Below the pieces are notes generated by a model. The model made no database searches and was not told where the DNA came from. It saw only the letters and a program-made list of their open reading frames with translations. The position numbers were made by a program, and so were the translations under genes. Shown in pieces: positions 47,390 to 57,324 of a stretch of DNA of 64,000 bases. Position 1 is the stretch's first letter, and every line of letters starts with the position of its first letter. The DNA is from Armigeres subalbatus. Lineage: Eukaryota; Arthropoda; Insecta; Diptera; Culicidae. The stretch covers positions 50,493,907-50,557,906 of the forward strand of contig NC_085140.1 of the NCBI RefSeq assembly GCF_024139115.2, in the 5' to 3' direction.

Positions 47390-49560
47390 ATTTAAAAAAA
47401 GTTTTAGGGGATTTTCTGGAGGAACTCCAGAGAGAACTTTTATAGAACTTCTCAGAGGAATTGATTGCGGAATTACTGATAGAATTTCCGAGGGAGCATA
47501 TCCTAAATAATCCGGGGAAGTTTTCGGAAGAATTCACGCTTGAAATTTTGAAGAAACTTTTAGTGGAATTCATTGACAGATTCTCAGAAAAATTTCTAGA
47601 GAATTTTTGAACGATTTCCTATGGAAAATCCACAGATTGAAAAAGAAAAAAAAACGTTCGAAAACATTTCAGGAAGAATACATTGAGGACTTTCAAATGG
47701 AATTCAAGGAGGACTCTCCAAAAGGAATACATGGAAGAACTTCTAGAGGAACTTCCGGAGCAATTCATTGAGAAACTTCCGAAGGAATTCCTTGAGGAAA
47801 TTCTGGAGAAATTCCTGAAGGAACATCCAGAGGAACTCCGGGAAGCACATTTTGTGGAATTCCTGAAGGAACTACCGGAGAAATTCCTGCAGGAGCTTCA
47901 GGAGGAATTCCTGTAGGAACTTCCGGGGAACTTCCGTGAAAATTCTTTGAAAAACTTCCGGAGGAAATCCTTCGATAACTTCCACAGAAATTCGTGGAGG
48001 AATTTACTATGAATTTCTGGCGCAACGAGTAATTTACGAGTGAATTTCTGAAGGAACTTCCGGAGAAATTCCTGGTGGAACTTCTGAAGGGATTCCTGGA
48101 GAAGCTTCCAGAGGATTTCCTGGAGGATACTACTATGGAACTCCGGGGGGAATTTCCGGAGGGACTCTGGTAGAAACATCCCGAGGTATTCCGGGAGGAA
48201 CATCTGGAGGAACTTATGGTTGAATTCCGTGTGGAATTTCCGGAGCAATTACTGTAGAGGTTTCCTGAGGAATTCCGTGATGAGGAATTCATGGAGGAAT
48301 TCCGGGAGGAACTTCGGAATTCCTGGAAGAAATTCGTAATTCAAAGAGGAATTTTGGAATTCGGGGAGGAATTTCCGGAGAAACTCGTAAGGGAATTTCC
48401 GAAGGAATTCCTGGAGGATTTTCCAGAGAATTTCCTTGAGAAATTTGTGGAAGAACTCTGGGAGAAATTTGCGGAAGAACTCTGGGAGGAATTTTCGGAG
48501 GAACTCCGGGAGAAACATCCGGAGGTATTCCCAGAGGAATTCCGGGAGAAACTTCCAGAGGAATTCCGGGAGGAACTTTTCGAGGAATTCCAGAAGGAAC
48601 TTCTGCAGGAATTCCAGGAGGAACTTCCGGTTGAATTCTGGGTTGAGCTTCTGGAGCAATGCTTGAAGGAACTTCCGGTGGAATTCCGGGAAGTACTTCC
48701 TGGAGTAATTCCGGCAAGAGCTCTCGGAGAAATTCCGGGAGGATTTTCCGGAGGAATTTCCAAAAGAATCCCGGGAGGATTTTCCGGAGGAACTCTGGGA
48801 AGAACTTCCGGAGTAATTCCGGGAGGAACTGCTGGAGGAAATCCGAGAAGATTTTTCGAAGGAATTCTGAGAGAAATTTGAATTTGGAACTCTGAAGGAA
48901 TTCCAGGAGGCACTTCCGGAGGAATTTCGGTAGAAACTTCCGTAGGAACTCCTGGAGGAATTTTGGGAGGAACTTCCGGAGGAATTCCGGGAGAAACTTC
49001 AGTTGGAATTCCGGAAGGAACTTCCGCTGAAATTTCATGTTGAATTCCGGGTGGAGCTTCCGGAGCAATTCTTGGAGGAACTTTAGGTGGAATTTCGGTA
49101 GGAACTTCCGGAGGAATTTCCAGAGGAATCCCGGGAGGAACTTCCGGAGGAATCCCGGGAAAAACTGTCGGAGGAATTCTGAGATGATCATGAATTGCGA
49201 ACTTCGGAGGAATTCCGGGAGGCACTTCCGGAGGAATTGTGGGAGGAACTTCCTGAGGAGTTCCGGAAGGATTTTTGGAGGAACTTGAACTTGGAACAAT
49301 CAAATTCTATTTTCTGGAGGAACTTCCGGAGCAATTACGAAACGAACTTCCAGAGAAATTCCGGGAGGAGCTTTCGGAGGAATTCAGGGAGGAACTTCCG
49401 GATAAATTCTGAGAGGAACTTATGGAGAAATTCAGGGGAAGCTTCCAGAGGAATTCCGGGAAGAACTTTCGGACGGAACTTCCGGCGAAATTTCTGTAGG
49501 ATATTCTGAAGGAACTCCAGGCTAAACTTCCGGGATGAGTGTCCGGAGGAATTCCTGTAT
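47390..49560. repeat. 2.2-kb minisatellite, 12/24-bp unit (GGAGGAATTCCGGGAGGAACTTCC)
   Basis: Alternating GGAGGAATTCCG and GGAGGAACTTCC 12-mers fill the region, best ordered between 48050 and 49500. The period is a multiple of three and the units lack stops. Several frames stay open on both strands (up to 336 codons on minus, with PPGIPPEVPPGI-like periods, and EEFREELPEEF-like on plus). The unit contains the self-complementary GGAATTCC, so hairpins are possible throughout. I do not regard the frames as genes because the degeneracy is not biased to third positions in any one frame that I can see. Confidence 0.93.
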
Positions 49561-49785
49561 GAACTGTGAAAATTCCAATCACAAACAAATACAATTTCAA
49601 CTTTAAAAAAATTTCAAGCGCATTCCAATCACTAAAATTTCAGTAACATGCCATTCACGTTCCAATAAAATTCAATTCAATCCACAACTAATCTAATTAT
49701 AATCCCATTCCAATTCAAATCCAATCTAATTGCTCTCCAATCCAAATTCATTCCAATTCAATTCATCCAATTCAAAATTCGTGAA
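49561..49785 (-). repeat. Degenerate inverted relative of the TTTGGATTGG satellite
   Basis: 'attccaatcc', 'aattcaatcc', 'ccaattcaaatccaatctaa' and similar units on the plus strand are the reverse complement style of the big array at 30272-32953, strongly diverged. Confidence 0.5.
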
Positions 49786-49814
49786 AAAACACCAGACACA
49801 TCAGCATATACAGA

Positions 49815-50030
49815 AAGAAAATGACTAAATACGGTTGTTGGAGTTTTGGTTGTACCAACTGTTCGTCAGACGGTTGTACAAACGGAATAGGTCGTATAAA
49901 CTTGGGGGCAGAGTCAAAGTTGTACAACATGTCGGAGCGTGTGTGGCGCCCTTATTGCATTACTCCTTGTAAAAAAATACGCGTTCGGCTCCATCTACCT
50001 AATTACTATATGTTTTCTCATTAGTCATAT
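49815..50030. mobile_element. Foldback MITE, copy 2, inverted relative to copy 1
   Basis: 'gagtcaaagttgtacaacat' followed by 'gtcggagcgtgtgtgg' is the reverse complement of the matching part of 46880-46970. The two copies stand in opposite orientation on either side of the 2.2-kb minisatellite. Confidence 0.6.
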
Positions 50031-50722
50031 TTTTTTATAAAATGCTAAACGAACCTGTCAGATCTTGCTCGGGTTGTTTTTTTCGATCTGTCAATCATTT
50101 GGGGGAACAGGTGGTAAAATGAACACGTTAAAGACTTGCATTGAATTCAATCATAAAACGAGGATAATTAGTTAGTTTTACCACTTGGTCCAACAATTCA
50201 AATCATATTCTTATTGCACTGAACGATTTTTCGCCAATAAACATTGTTTTATATAGTTTTTCTTCGAAAGAAAAAAAAAAACATCGATATTTCGTATGTA
50301 TAAAAATAGTGTGGATAAAATAAACACTGCCTGTAAAACGAACATCGTAGTGAGGAAATCTTCCAAATAGATCGGAACTCATTTTGATAAATAGAGATTT
50401 TTCTTATGCATAACTCACGAATCATCGGCTGAACATCCATTCAAGTTTTGCTCGTCTGTTAAATTATTACCTGGAAATAAAAAAGAGATATCCATAATTA
50501 ATATAAAAATAAAACGTAGTGTGCAAAAAATGCAGAAAGTCAACTTTGATTCAGATAAGAATGCAATTAGCACACAAATGGTAATGATTGCCGACATATC
50601 GGCCTGTTTACTTCAGCTTTTGTCAAAGGAGAAACTTTTCAACTTTTCAAACTCTGTGAACTGTAAAAAAGTGAAATTAAGTTAATATCACGCATTGGTG
50701 TATAGAGAAAACAGAACTGGGC
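50031..50722. other. No recognisable gene
   Basis: AT-rich sequence with no coding or repeat signature I can name. Confidence 0.45.
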
Positions 50723-50979
50723 TAGAGATGTGCGCCGCCACAGACAGTTTTTGGCAAGCCGCCGGCGATATTTTCACATCGGCGCGCCGCCGTTTAAAAT
50801 TGGTCACGCCCCTGGTCTTTAATGTTTCACGCCGATTCAAATTTGAAGATTTTGTGCAATTCCCTTAGAGTTTCCCGAATGATATCACTACAACATCACG
50901 TTGAAACTCCATAGTTTCCAATGATTTCCTTTAAAACGCCATTAAATTTCTATAATTTCAAGAATTTTTGAACGGCCAT

Positions 50980-52240
50980 TTGGTCGAAGACCACAAGGCT
51001 GAAAGTTGTATGGCCGAATGTGACATTTGACCGAACAAACAATTTGGCCGAAGATGGGCCTAGCCTAAAGTTGTTTGTCCGAAAATGTTATTTGGTCTAC
51101 AGCTCCATACGGCAGAAAATGACGATTGGTCAAAATTAATGTTTTACAGAAAGGATATTTTCGAGACAAATGGTGCTTTCTGCCAAACGACCATTTCAAC
51201 CAAACAATATTTTCGGCAAAATGATCTATTTGGTCAAACGATTTTTTCGCCCACGTGACCTGTTAGGGCAAATGACCAGTTCGACCGAATGTCTCTTTCT
51301 TCTGTATGCAGAATGACATTTACGGTCAAACCATTTCCGATCGAATAACTGTTGCTTGAGCTTGATTGACTGCTCGTAGTTGCTACTCCATTAAGACCAG
51401 ATCAGCTGTTCTTGCACAGGGAACCAACAGATGTTTGCTTGGGACTAGCACACATCTTCAATGTACGAGTACTGGTGATCTCATTTGTTAGGTCATACTG
51501 GCGCTCTATAGTTCATTTCCAATTCTAGCAGATTACTGTTAGAATACTCAAGTTGAAGGTATATGAATAGTATTGGAAACGGTATGAAGGCCATTTCCAG
51601 TTCTAGCGATTGCTAGAACATGAGAAATAAAGAGAAAGATACAAAGTAGGAGAATGGAACGGACCTGGGATTGAACCCACGACCTCCTGCGTATGAGGCA
51701 GAAGCAGTAGCCATATGACTACCAAGCCCGCTTATTTCCGATCGAATAACTGTTTCCGACAAACACTCAAGTTGGCCCAATGTAACTCCGCTAGATTACC
51801 TTCGCTTTACAAATTATTCGGTCAAGTGGCTTACGACGGCTAACGATGGAAGGGCCATTTGGCCGAAGGCCACAAAATCGTAAGATGTTCAGCCGAATTT
51901 GTCATTTGTCAGAACAAACCTTTAGATTAAAACCCATCGGGCCAAAAATGTCATTTAGCTGAAATGGACAAATAACAGGAAATGTCGTTCAGCCGAATTG
52001 GTCATTTGGCCGAAAAAGTCGTATGGCTAAATAGGTCATTTGACCGAAAATACTATTTGCCATGATGGTTCTTTAAACGAAAAATCATGTGCAAAAAATT
52101 ACTTTATTAAAGCATGAAAAATCTTTGACCATTTTCGGTCAAATGACCTTTTCTGTCAAACGACCATTTCGACCAAACGCATTTTCGTCCTGATGACCTA
52201 TTCGGCCAAACAACCATGTCAGCCAAACGACCTGTGAGTG
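50980..52240. repeat. TTTGGCCGAA-type minisatellite, split by a SINE
   Basis: Degenerate ~17-base units of TTTGGCCGAAAATGTCA occur at 50980-51320. They resume in 51755-52240, with the orientation switching near 52130 ('ggtcaaatgacc'). The family is the same as 24335-24675 but more diverged. Confidence 0.7.
51354..51733 (-). mobile_element. tRNA-derived SINE, family B, copy 2, with 21-bp target duplication
   Basis: On the minus strand the head (51733-51655) has GGGCTTGGTAGTCATATGGC (A box) and GGGTTCAATCCC (B box) at tRNA-like spacing, with glycine- or leucine-like features. A body and tail similar to 2696-3229 follow. A perfect 21-base direct repeat brackets it (51333-51353 and 51734-51754). 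The target is the minisatellite within the hAT element. Intact pol III boxes and a perfect duplication make this one of the youngest insertions here. Confidence 0.85.
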
Positions 52241-52454
52241 CAAAAGGCAGCCGCAACCGACTGAAATTCTAAACGGCGTTTCCGATTATTTTGGGACCGG
52301 CCCACACCTCTAAACTGGGCAATAAAAATCCGATCCGACTTGATGCTGATTCGGACTAGTATGACGAAACAATATTATATCAAAATTATGAAAACTTTAG
52401 ATAACCATTTAAGGCTCAATCGTGTGTGACACTTTGCGGAGCCACAATTCTCTG

Positions 52455-52735
52455 ATCTTCTTCTTCTTCTTCTATGGCTCTACATTCCAACTGGAACTTG
52501 ACCTGCTTTTCAACTTAGTATTCTATTGGCATTTCGTCAGTTATTAATTGAAAGTTTTTCTATGTCAGCCATTGCATGAGTATGTATCTTGTGTGGCAAG
52601 TACAATGAATACACCATGCTCAGGGTCTCGAGAATGTTTTCAACCCGAAAGCATCCTAGACCGGACCGAGAATCGAACTCGCCCTCTCAGGATTGGCAAT
52701 CCTACGTCCTTACTCGCAAGGCTACTGGAGAGAAA
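52455..52735 (-). mobile_element. tRNA-derived SINE, family C
   Basis: Read on the minus strand: a head with TAGCCTTGCGAGTAAGG (A-box region), GGATTGCCAATCCTGAGAGG and GAGTTCGATTCTCGG (B box). A body with 'ttccagttggaatgtagag' follows, with a GAA repeat tail at the left. The overall plan is that of Feilai (tRNA head, similar middle 'gtgcc.at', GAA tail), but the sequence differs. I saw no clear target duplication. Confidence 0.7.
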
Positions 52736-53602
52736 AGTATGATATTTATTTATCTATTTAGGTAGTTCAACATCAACAGGCTTCGAAGCCCTAATGATGG
52801 TTTGTGCATTAACAAAAGAAAAATATGATATTACAAAAACTATCTTAACACGTCTAGCTCGAAGCACGTGTCTGGATACATTAAAATCAAACTCTGCAGC
52901 CACACGGTTGAACGTCCTCTGTAAGCCAGTAATAGCATTATCTACTCCATAATTAGTACGATGAGATTGTGGTTGCATATTGTTCCGAAATGCTCGAGGT
53001 CTTACATACATATCTACTCGTTGAAGAATGCTCGGGAATTTACTCTGTTTTGGAGGATATCGGAAACTAGAAGAGCTCTAGCAACATCTATCCGCGTCGT
53101 AAAGGTATCCAGACGAATTAGTCGACAACGTTCCTCGTAGCTTGGTAGATGCAGTGGGTCTTGCCATGGTAGTCGACGGAGTACGAATCTGATGAAGCGC
53201 CGTTGAACTGACTCGATTCTCTCTGCTTCATTTTGATAGAATGGGCTCCAAAAAGTCGAGCCATACTCCAGTACCGAACGCACTAAGGCACAATAAAGTG
53301 CCTTTAAGCAGTAAATATCCGAAAACGATTTTGTTATCCGAAAGATAAATCCCAGACATTTAGAAGCCTTAACGGCAAAAGTACGTGTTGCATAAATATT
53401 AACTGGGACTCGAGTATGACTCCCAAGTCCTTAATTTCGTGCACTCTTTCCAACTGAACTTCAGAAAAGAAATAGGAATACACGCTTGTATTCTTTAATC
53501 GGGAAAACGTAATAACTGAACATTCCCCAGGGTTGACAGTTATATGATTCTTCTGACACCAATCGGCGGAGGCATCCAATTGCCGTTGTTGAAACTGTGC
53601 AT

Positions 53603-53944
53603 CTACTTCAGAGCGTATGTTAAAATAGATTTTGAAGTCATCAGCGAATGATAGTCGAGTTCCCTCTTCAGGCTGCCTTGCAGTACGCCTGAAGTGATGG
53701 GAAACGATGCAGAAGTGGAATTACCTATGACTACTTGCGACTGACGGCCGCTTAGATAGGACCGGAACCAGTTTGAAAGTGTCCCTTGTATTCCGAACCT
53801 CTCAAGCTTTGCAACAGCGATTTGATGGTTGACTTTGTCGAATGCTGCTGAAAGGTCTAGGTATACCACATCAGTTTGCGCTCGATCTAGCATACTGTCA
53901 GTCACATAGGAGGTGAGACATAGAAGATTTGATGTCGCCTGCAC
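53603..53944 (-). pseudogene. Reverse transcriptase palm fragment of the jockey-like LINE
   Basis: Codons from 53944 give …TDVVYLDLSAAFDKVNHQIAVAKLERFGI…, then RSYLSGRQSQVVIGN and SGVLQGS. The D-x-x-A-A-F-D box is intact. Just after the QGS box the sequence jumps to the FADD region, because of a short deletion and frame change near 53670. Confidence 0.75.
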
Positions 53945-54029
53945 TGGAAAAAAGTCGATCCATCACAACGAGCTCGAAGAGTTTTGAAACAGTGCTTAAG
54001 GACGATAATCCACGGTAGTTATCGATTCT

Positions 54030-54313
54030 GTGGGCCCTCCTTAGCCGTGCGGTAAGACGCGTGGCTACAAAGCAAGAACATGCTGAGGGTGGCTAGGTTC
54101 GAATCCTGGTGCCGGTCTAGGCAATTTTCGAATTAGAAATTGTCTCAACTTCCCTGGGCATCATCGTGCTAGCCTGATATACGAATGCAAAAATGGTAAC
54201 CTGGCTTAGTAACCTCGCAGTTAATAACTGTGGAAGTGCTTAATGAACACTAAGCTGCGAGGCGGCTCTGTCCCAGTGTGGGGATGTAATGCCAATAAGA
54301 TGATGAAGAAGAA
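54030..54313 (+). mobile_element. Feilai-type tRNA-derived SINE, copy 2 (near full length)
   Basis: The head has GGGCCCTCCTTAGCCGTGCG, A-box-like TTAGCCGTGCGGTAAG and B box GGTTCGAATCC. The body ('ggcaattttcga', 'gaatgcaaaaatggtaac', 'ctgtggaagtgcttaatga') and the AATAAGATGATGAAGAAGAA tail follow the Feilai plan. GTTATCGATT is duplicated at 54018-54027 and 54314-54323, inside the minus-strand LINE. Both pol III boxes look usable. Confidence 0.92.
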
Positions 54314-54462
54314 GTTATCGATTTCTCTCCTATCACCTTTTTTGTGCACAGGGAACATAAATGCTCTTTTCCAGCAAGAAGGAAACACACCAGTAGCAAG
54401 TGATATATTGAAGATCTTAAGCATAGGGTTAAGCAAATTATCAATCGACTTCTTCAATATTA

Positions 54463-55298
54463 GGGTAAGACGGTATAATATGCCCCCCCTAAGGCAACTC
54501 CTTGATAACTTTTTACTTTTCAACGCAATTTATGCAAACTTTGTGTTATTTGGTAGTCCAGGAAGTCGCAAATGCATTGCCCGTGAGCAGTCATATAAAA
54601 ATATTTCAGTTAACACGTAATAAAGCTTTTTTGAAAAGTCGTGAAAAAATGAATTTAAAAATGTGCCTGGGCAATACGCCCCACCTCTACCAAAGACGTT
54701 TAATTGCCCTTCATTAGTATTTTATTAATCCCATAATAAAAAGGCTATAAATCCTTATGCGCTTGATATTAAAAAGCCAACATAGGTCCATTCAAGCAGG
54801 TGTGAATTACATTTTAATATTTTCCATACAATTTGGAAGCAACTGCTGCAGGCTCGCTGCGCTTGTGTCCAGTTGGTAAGTCCTGCCTCCTGCCTCCTCC
54901 TGCGTCCTGCCTACACTGGGGCGTTTTGGCCAGTGAAACATGTTTTCGAAAATCGTTACATTTTTGAAGATGGAAGCAATTTTATATCATATTAACCACT
55001 GAGAAAAGTAATTTTGTTGCCCAACTGAGTGTTCCAGTGCAAGTTTTGCGGACAGTATGCCAGAGTCGCTCCAGAATGTTGAGCAAACAAACATGAAAAG
55101 TTACATCAAAACTGTAACTTTTTGTGTTTTGCTATTATTTTCATTGTGTAATACAAAAATTCTTCCACATTCACATAGTATGATGGGTTTACAAATACTT
55201 ATGGGTACCAACTGTTTTTGGTCCTAAATTAGTTATAGTTTTCTAGAAATCAAAGGGGGGCGTTTTGGCCAGGTGGGGCGCATTATACCGTCTTACCC
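54463..55298. mobile_element. TA-flanked element, 836 bp, with GGGTAAGACGGTATAAT ends
   Basis: The left end is GGGTAAGACGGTATAATATG and the right end inverted is GGGTAAGACGGTATAATGCG, 17 identical bases then mismatches. TA lies at 54461-54462 and 55299-55300. LINE coding sequence resumes on both sides (…LDGIP and NPMLK…), confirming the insertion. The interior has no recognisable transposase. Confidence 0.85.
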
Positions 55299-55404
55299 TA
55301 CCAAAGGAATTCCATCAAGTCCTACGCAAGTCGATGTTTTCAATTTACCTGCGGCTGTCATTATGGAATCGTCATTGATGTTAATGATAAGCTTAATAAA
55401 TCCT

Positions 55405-55830
55405 GAAGGCTCAGTAGGACTCAAAGCTGTACAAGGAGGAATGTCTCAAAAACCGCGGTCGACTTTCCATAAAGCCCATAAAGGTCCCGTGAAGTTTATG
55501 CCAGATTTGGCAAGTTGCCACTACAGCCGGGATGTCATCCAGTCAGTGGTACCGCGATAATAACGAAGATTTCATCGATAAAAACATAAATCCTTGCAAC
55601 TGCCCACAGCTCCGGCCCATCGAGACATTTTGGGCAGTAATGAAGCGGAAGCGGAAAAACAACTCGGGACGCAACTCAGATGATCAAAATGTGGAACAAA
55701 TTTCATTTTATTTTGGAACTTGAAACTGGAAACAACTTTTGGAAGTTGACTCCGGAGGTGTGCAACTTTTGATGAGAGGAATAAAGAAGAAGGTGCGAAT
55801 TTTCACTAGAAACAAGAAGAAATGATTTGT
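55405..55830 (+). pseudogene. DD37E (ITmD37E-type) Tc1/mariner transposase, C-terminal fragment
   Basis: The frames read …GPVKFMPDLASCHYSRDVIQ (55480-55545) and, after a 4-base insertion, WYRDNNEDFIDKNINPCNCPQLRPIETFWAVMKRK (to about 55655), then a decayed end. With the shift ignored, 37 residues separate the second catalytic Asp (in PDLASCHY) from the Glu of RPIETFW. That is the DD37E spacing known from mosquito IS630-Tc1-mariner elements. The N-terminal DNA-binding half is absent, and the fragment abuts the truncated LINE at about 55405. Confidence 0.8.
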
Positions 55831-56325
55831 ATCAATATTTTTTCCTTAAAGTACAGTGAATTACCCTTGTTTTGATGTATAAACCTTATTTGTACGTCAA
55901 TCCGTTACCGAGATACAGATGATTTGATTATTCCGGATTCTAAATGGACATAGCTTTATTATATGATGCGGCGTTATTCTGTCCAGCGGTTAGAGTTTCT
56001 AGCGAACAAATACCGAAGAACTTCGATGCGATATGCGATGATATCATTCTTTAACAGTAATTGGAAAGGGACAAAAGCACAATACTCGTAGTGGCTCAAG
56101 GAAAACTTTAGATATAAATGTTGATTTAATTTAGTAATTGTAATTTATTTCGAATATGTTCCATTAGTTTGTTTGGTTAAAATTTTCAGTTATGTTAACT
56201 ACTTATGGGACTCAATTTCCAACAGAATCTGTTACAAAAAGGATAAATAACACAATAAAAGACTAAATGACTATCGGCCAGAGGGGTTTGCCATAGTAAT
56301 TAGTTCGTCCAAATAATATAAGGTT
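55831..56325. other. No recognisable gene
   Basis: AT-rich sequence with no coding signature. Confidence 0.45.
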
Positions 56326-56475
56326 AGCTGACGTTGATCGTCTTTCTCTTGCACGCACACGGAGGGGATAGGATTTGTTTTCATCGGGAAACGCTTCCGA
56401 AGCGTTTCCCGATGAAAACAAATCCTATCCATTTTGTGCGCGCACAAGAGAAAGATGATCAAACGTCAGCAAGCT
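56326..56475. mobile_element. Near-perfect 150-bp palindrome
   Basis: The centre GGAAACGCTTCCGAAGCGTTTCC lies at about 56385-56415. The arms extend outward through 'ggataggatttgttttcatc', 'gcacaagagaaag' and 'gctgacgt' with a few small mismatched patches. It is a foldback element with no spacer. Confidence 0.8.
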
Positions 56476-56562
56476 CTATATTCTGCTAAACAGCTTTCGT
56501 GGCGACAGCGTCCCAGTGGGGATGTATTGCTTCACTCACATAAGAGAGTGAGTGAAGTGTGA

Positions 56563-56650
56563 GTCACATAAGACGAGTTTCTACTATCCTATTTAATTCC
56601 TACTTTATTGTACCTTCGGCAAATACGTATTTCGACCTCGACAGTTTTGT
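56563..56650. repeat. Partial copy of the 13316-13544 palindrome family
   Basis: 'cacataagacgagtttctac' followed by 'aatacgtatttcgacctcga' corresponds to the outer half of an arm. Confidence 0.6.
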
Positions 56651-57311
56651 GACCGTGGGTTTCATCCATACTATGTTGTGTAATCCGTCTCTTGATAAAA
56701 TCGTCTATCTTTCTTCAGATTCGTTGAAAGACTGAATCCATCGAATCGCAGAGATTTTTCCTTAAGGCGATGACATACTGACATATGGCCGATTTGGCGA
56801 ATTGGAGTGCACATTGGTTACTTGGTGTCGTGACTCGCCATTCTCTTCTGTGGGATATAATTACACTTTTTTGCACTACTAGAAAACACGTTTACTCCAC
56901 TTGAATTTATCCAACAAACTGATTCTACTCTCCGCGCCTGCTGCGTTAACCCATTTTGTTTTTACCCGTGCGCATTCCTATTAAACTCCTTTTTTCCAAA
57001 ATATCCTCCGCCTACTGCAATCCAGCCATTTCAATGATCATGCCCGTTTATATTTGCCGTATGTTTTACATACATCGTGTCCTCTGCTTCCTTTTTATAT
57101 AATGTTAGTTTTCTGCTATTCATTAACTAGCATTTATTTAATTCGTTTATTCATACCCCTTTTTTTATTCTTTGATTTACGAACGTTACTAATGTTATAT
57201 TTTTTTATAGTTTTTATTCCAATCCCTAACCTTCCTTACACTTGGGTATGCTTCATGATAAATTTGAATTTAAAAGACTTCATCCCTAACGAACTTAATA
57301 AGTAATGAAGC
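56651..57311. other. No recognisable gene
   Basis: T-rich sequence at 57050-57230 gives a hydrophobic 83-codon frame without a family signature. Confidence 0.4.
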
Positions 57312-57324
57312 AATTAAACCGGAT

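Larger units (their letters stand above)
50723..52312. mobile_element. Non-autonomous hAT-type element with exact 8-bp target duplication
   Basis: AACTGGGC flanks the element at 50715-50722 and 52313-52320. The ends are TAGAGATGTGCGCCG on the left and, inverted, TAGAGGTGTGGGCCGG on the right. The interior is largely TTTGGCCGAA-type minisatellite (50980-51320 and 51840-52240) with a SINE between. No transposase remains. The minisatellite is therefore carried, or was amplified, within a mobile element. Confidence 0.8.
52750..55405 (-). mobile_element. Jockey-like LINE, minus strand, interrupted by a SINE and a TA-flanked element
   Basis: Reading leftward from about 55405: STCVGLDGIP, [54463-55298 inserted], NPMLKIFNISLATGVFPSCW and HKKGDRREIDN (about 54340), [54030-54313 inserted], VVYLDLSAAFDKVNHQ with the catalytic Asp (about 53850), NWFRSYLSGRQSQV, a GVLQGS box, a deletion of about 20 codons, SFADDFKIYF (about 53645), then WCQKNHITVNP, IKDLGVILES, SVLEYGSTFWSPFY, and ending near 52755. 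The 3' tail is TA-rich (aaataaat units). It is a pseudogene with several frame changes. Confidence 0.85.

Noticed and set aside
47765..49303. Several 100-336-codon frames (collagen-like PPGIPP or glutamate-rich patterns)
   Set aside because: They are products of the 12/24-bp minisatellite and open on both strands, with no unique termini or start context.
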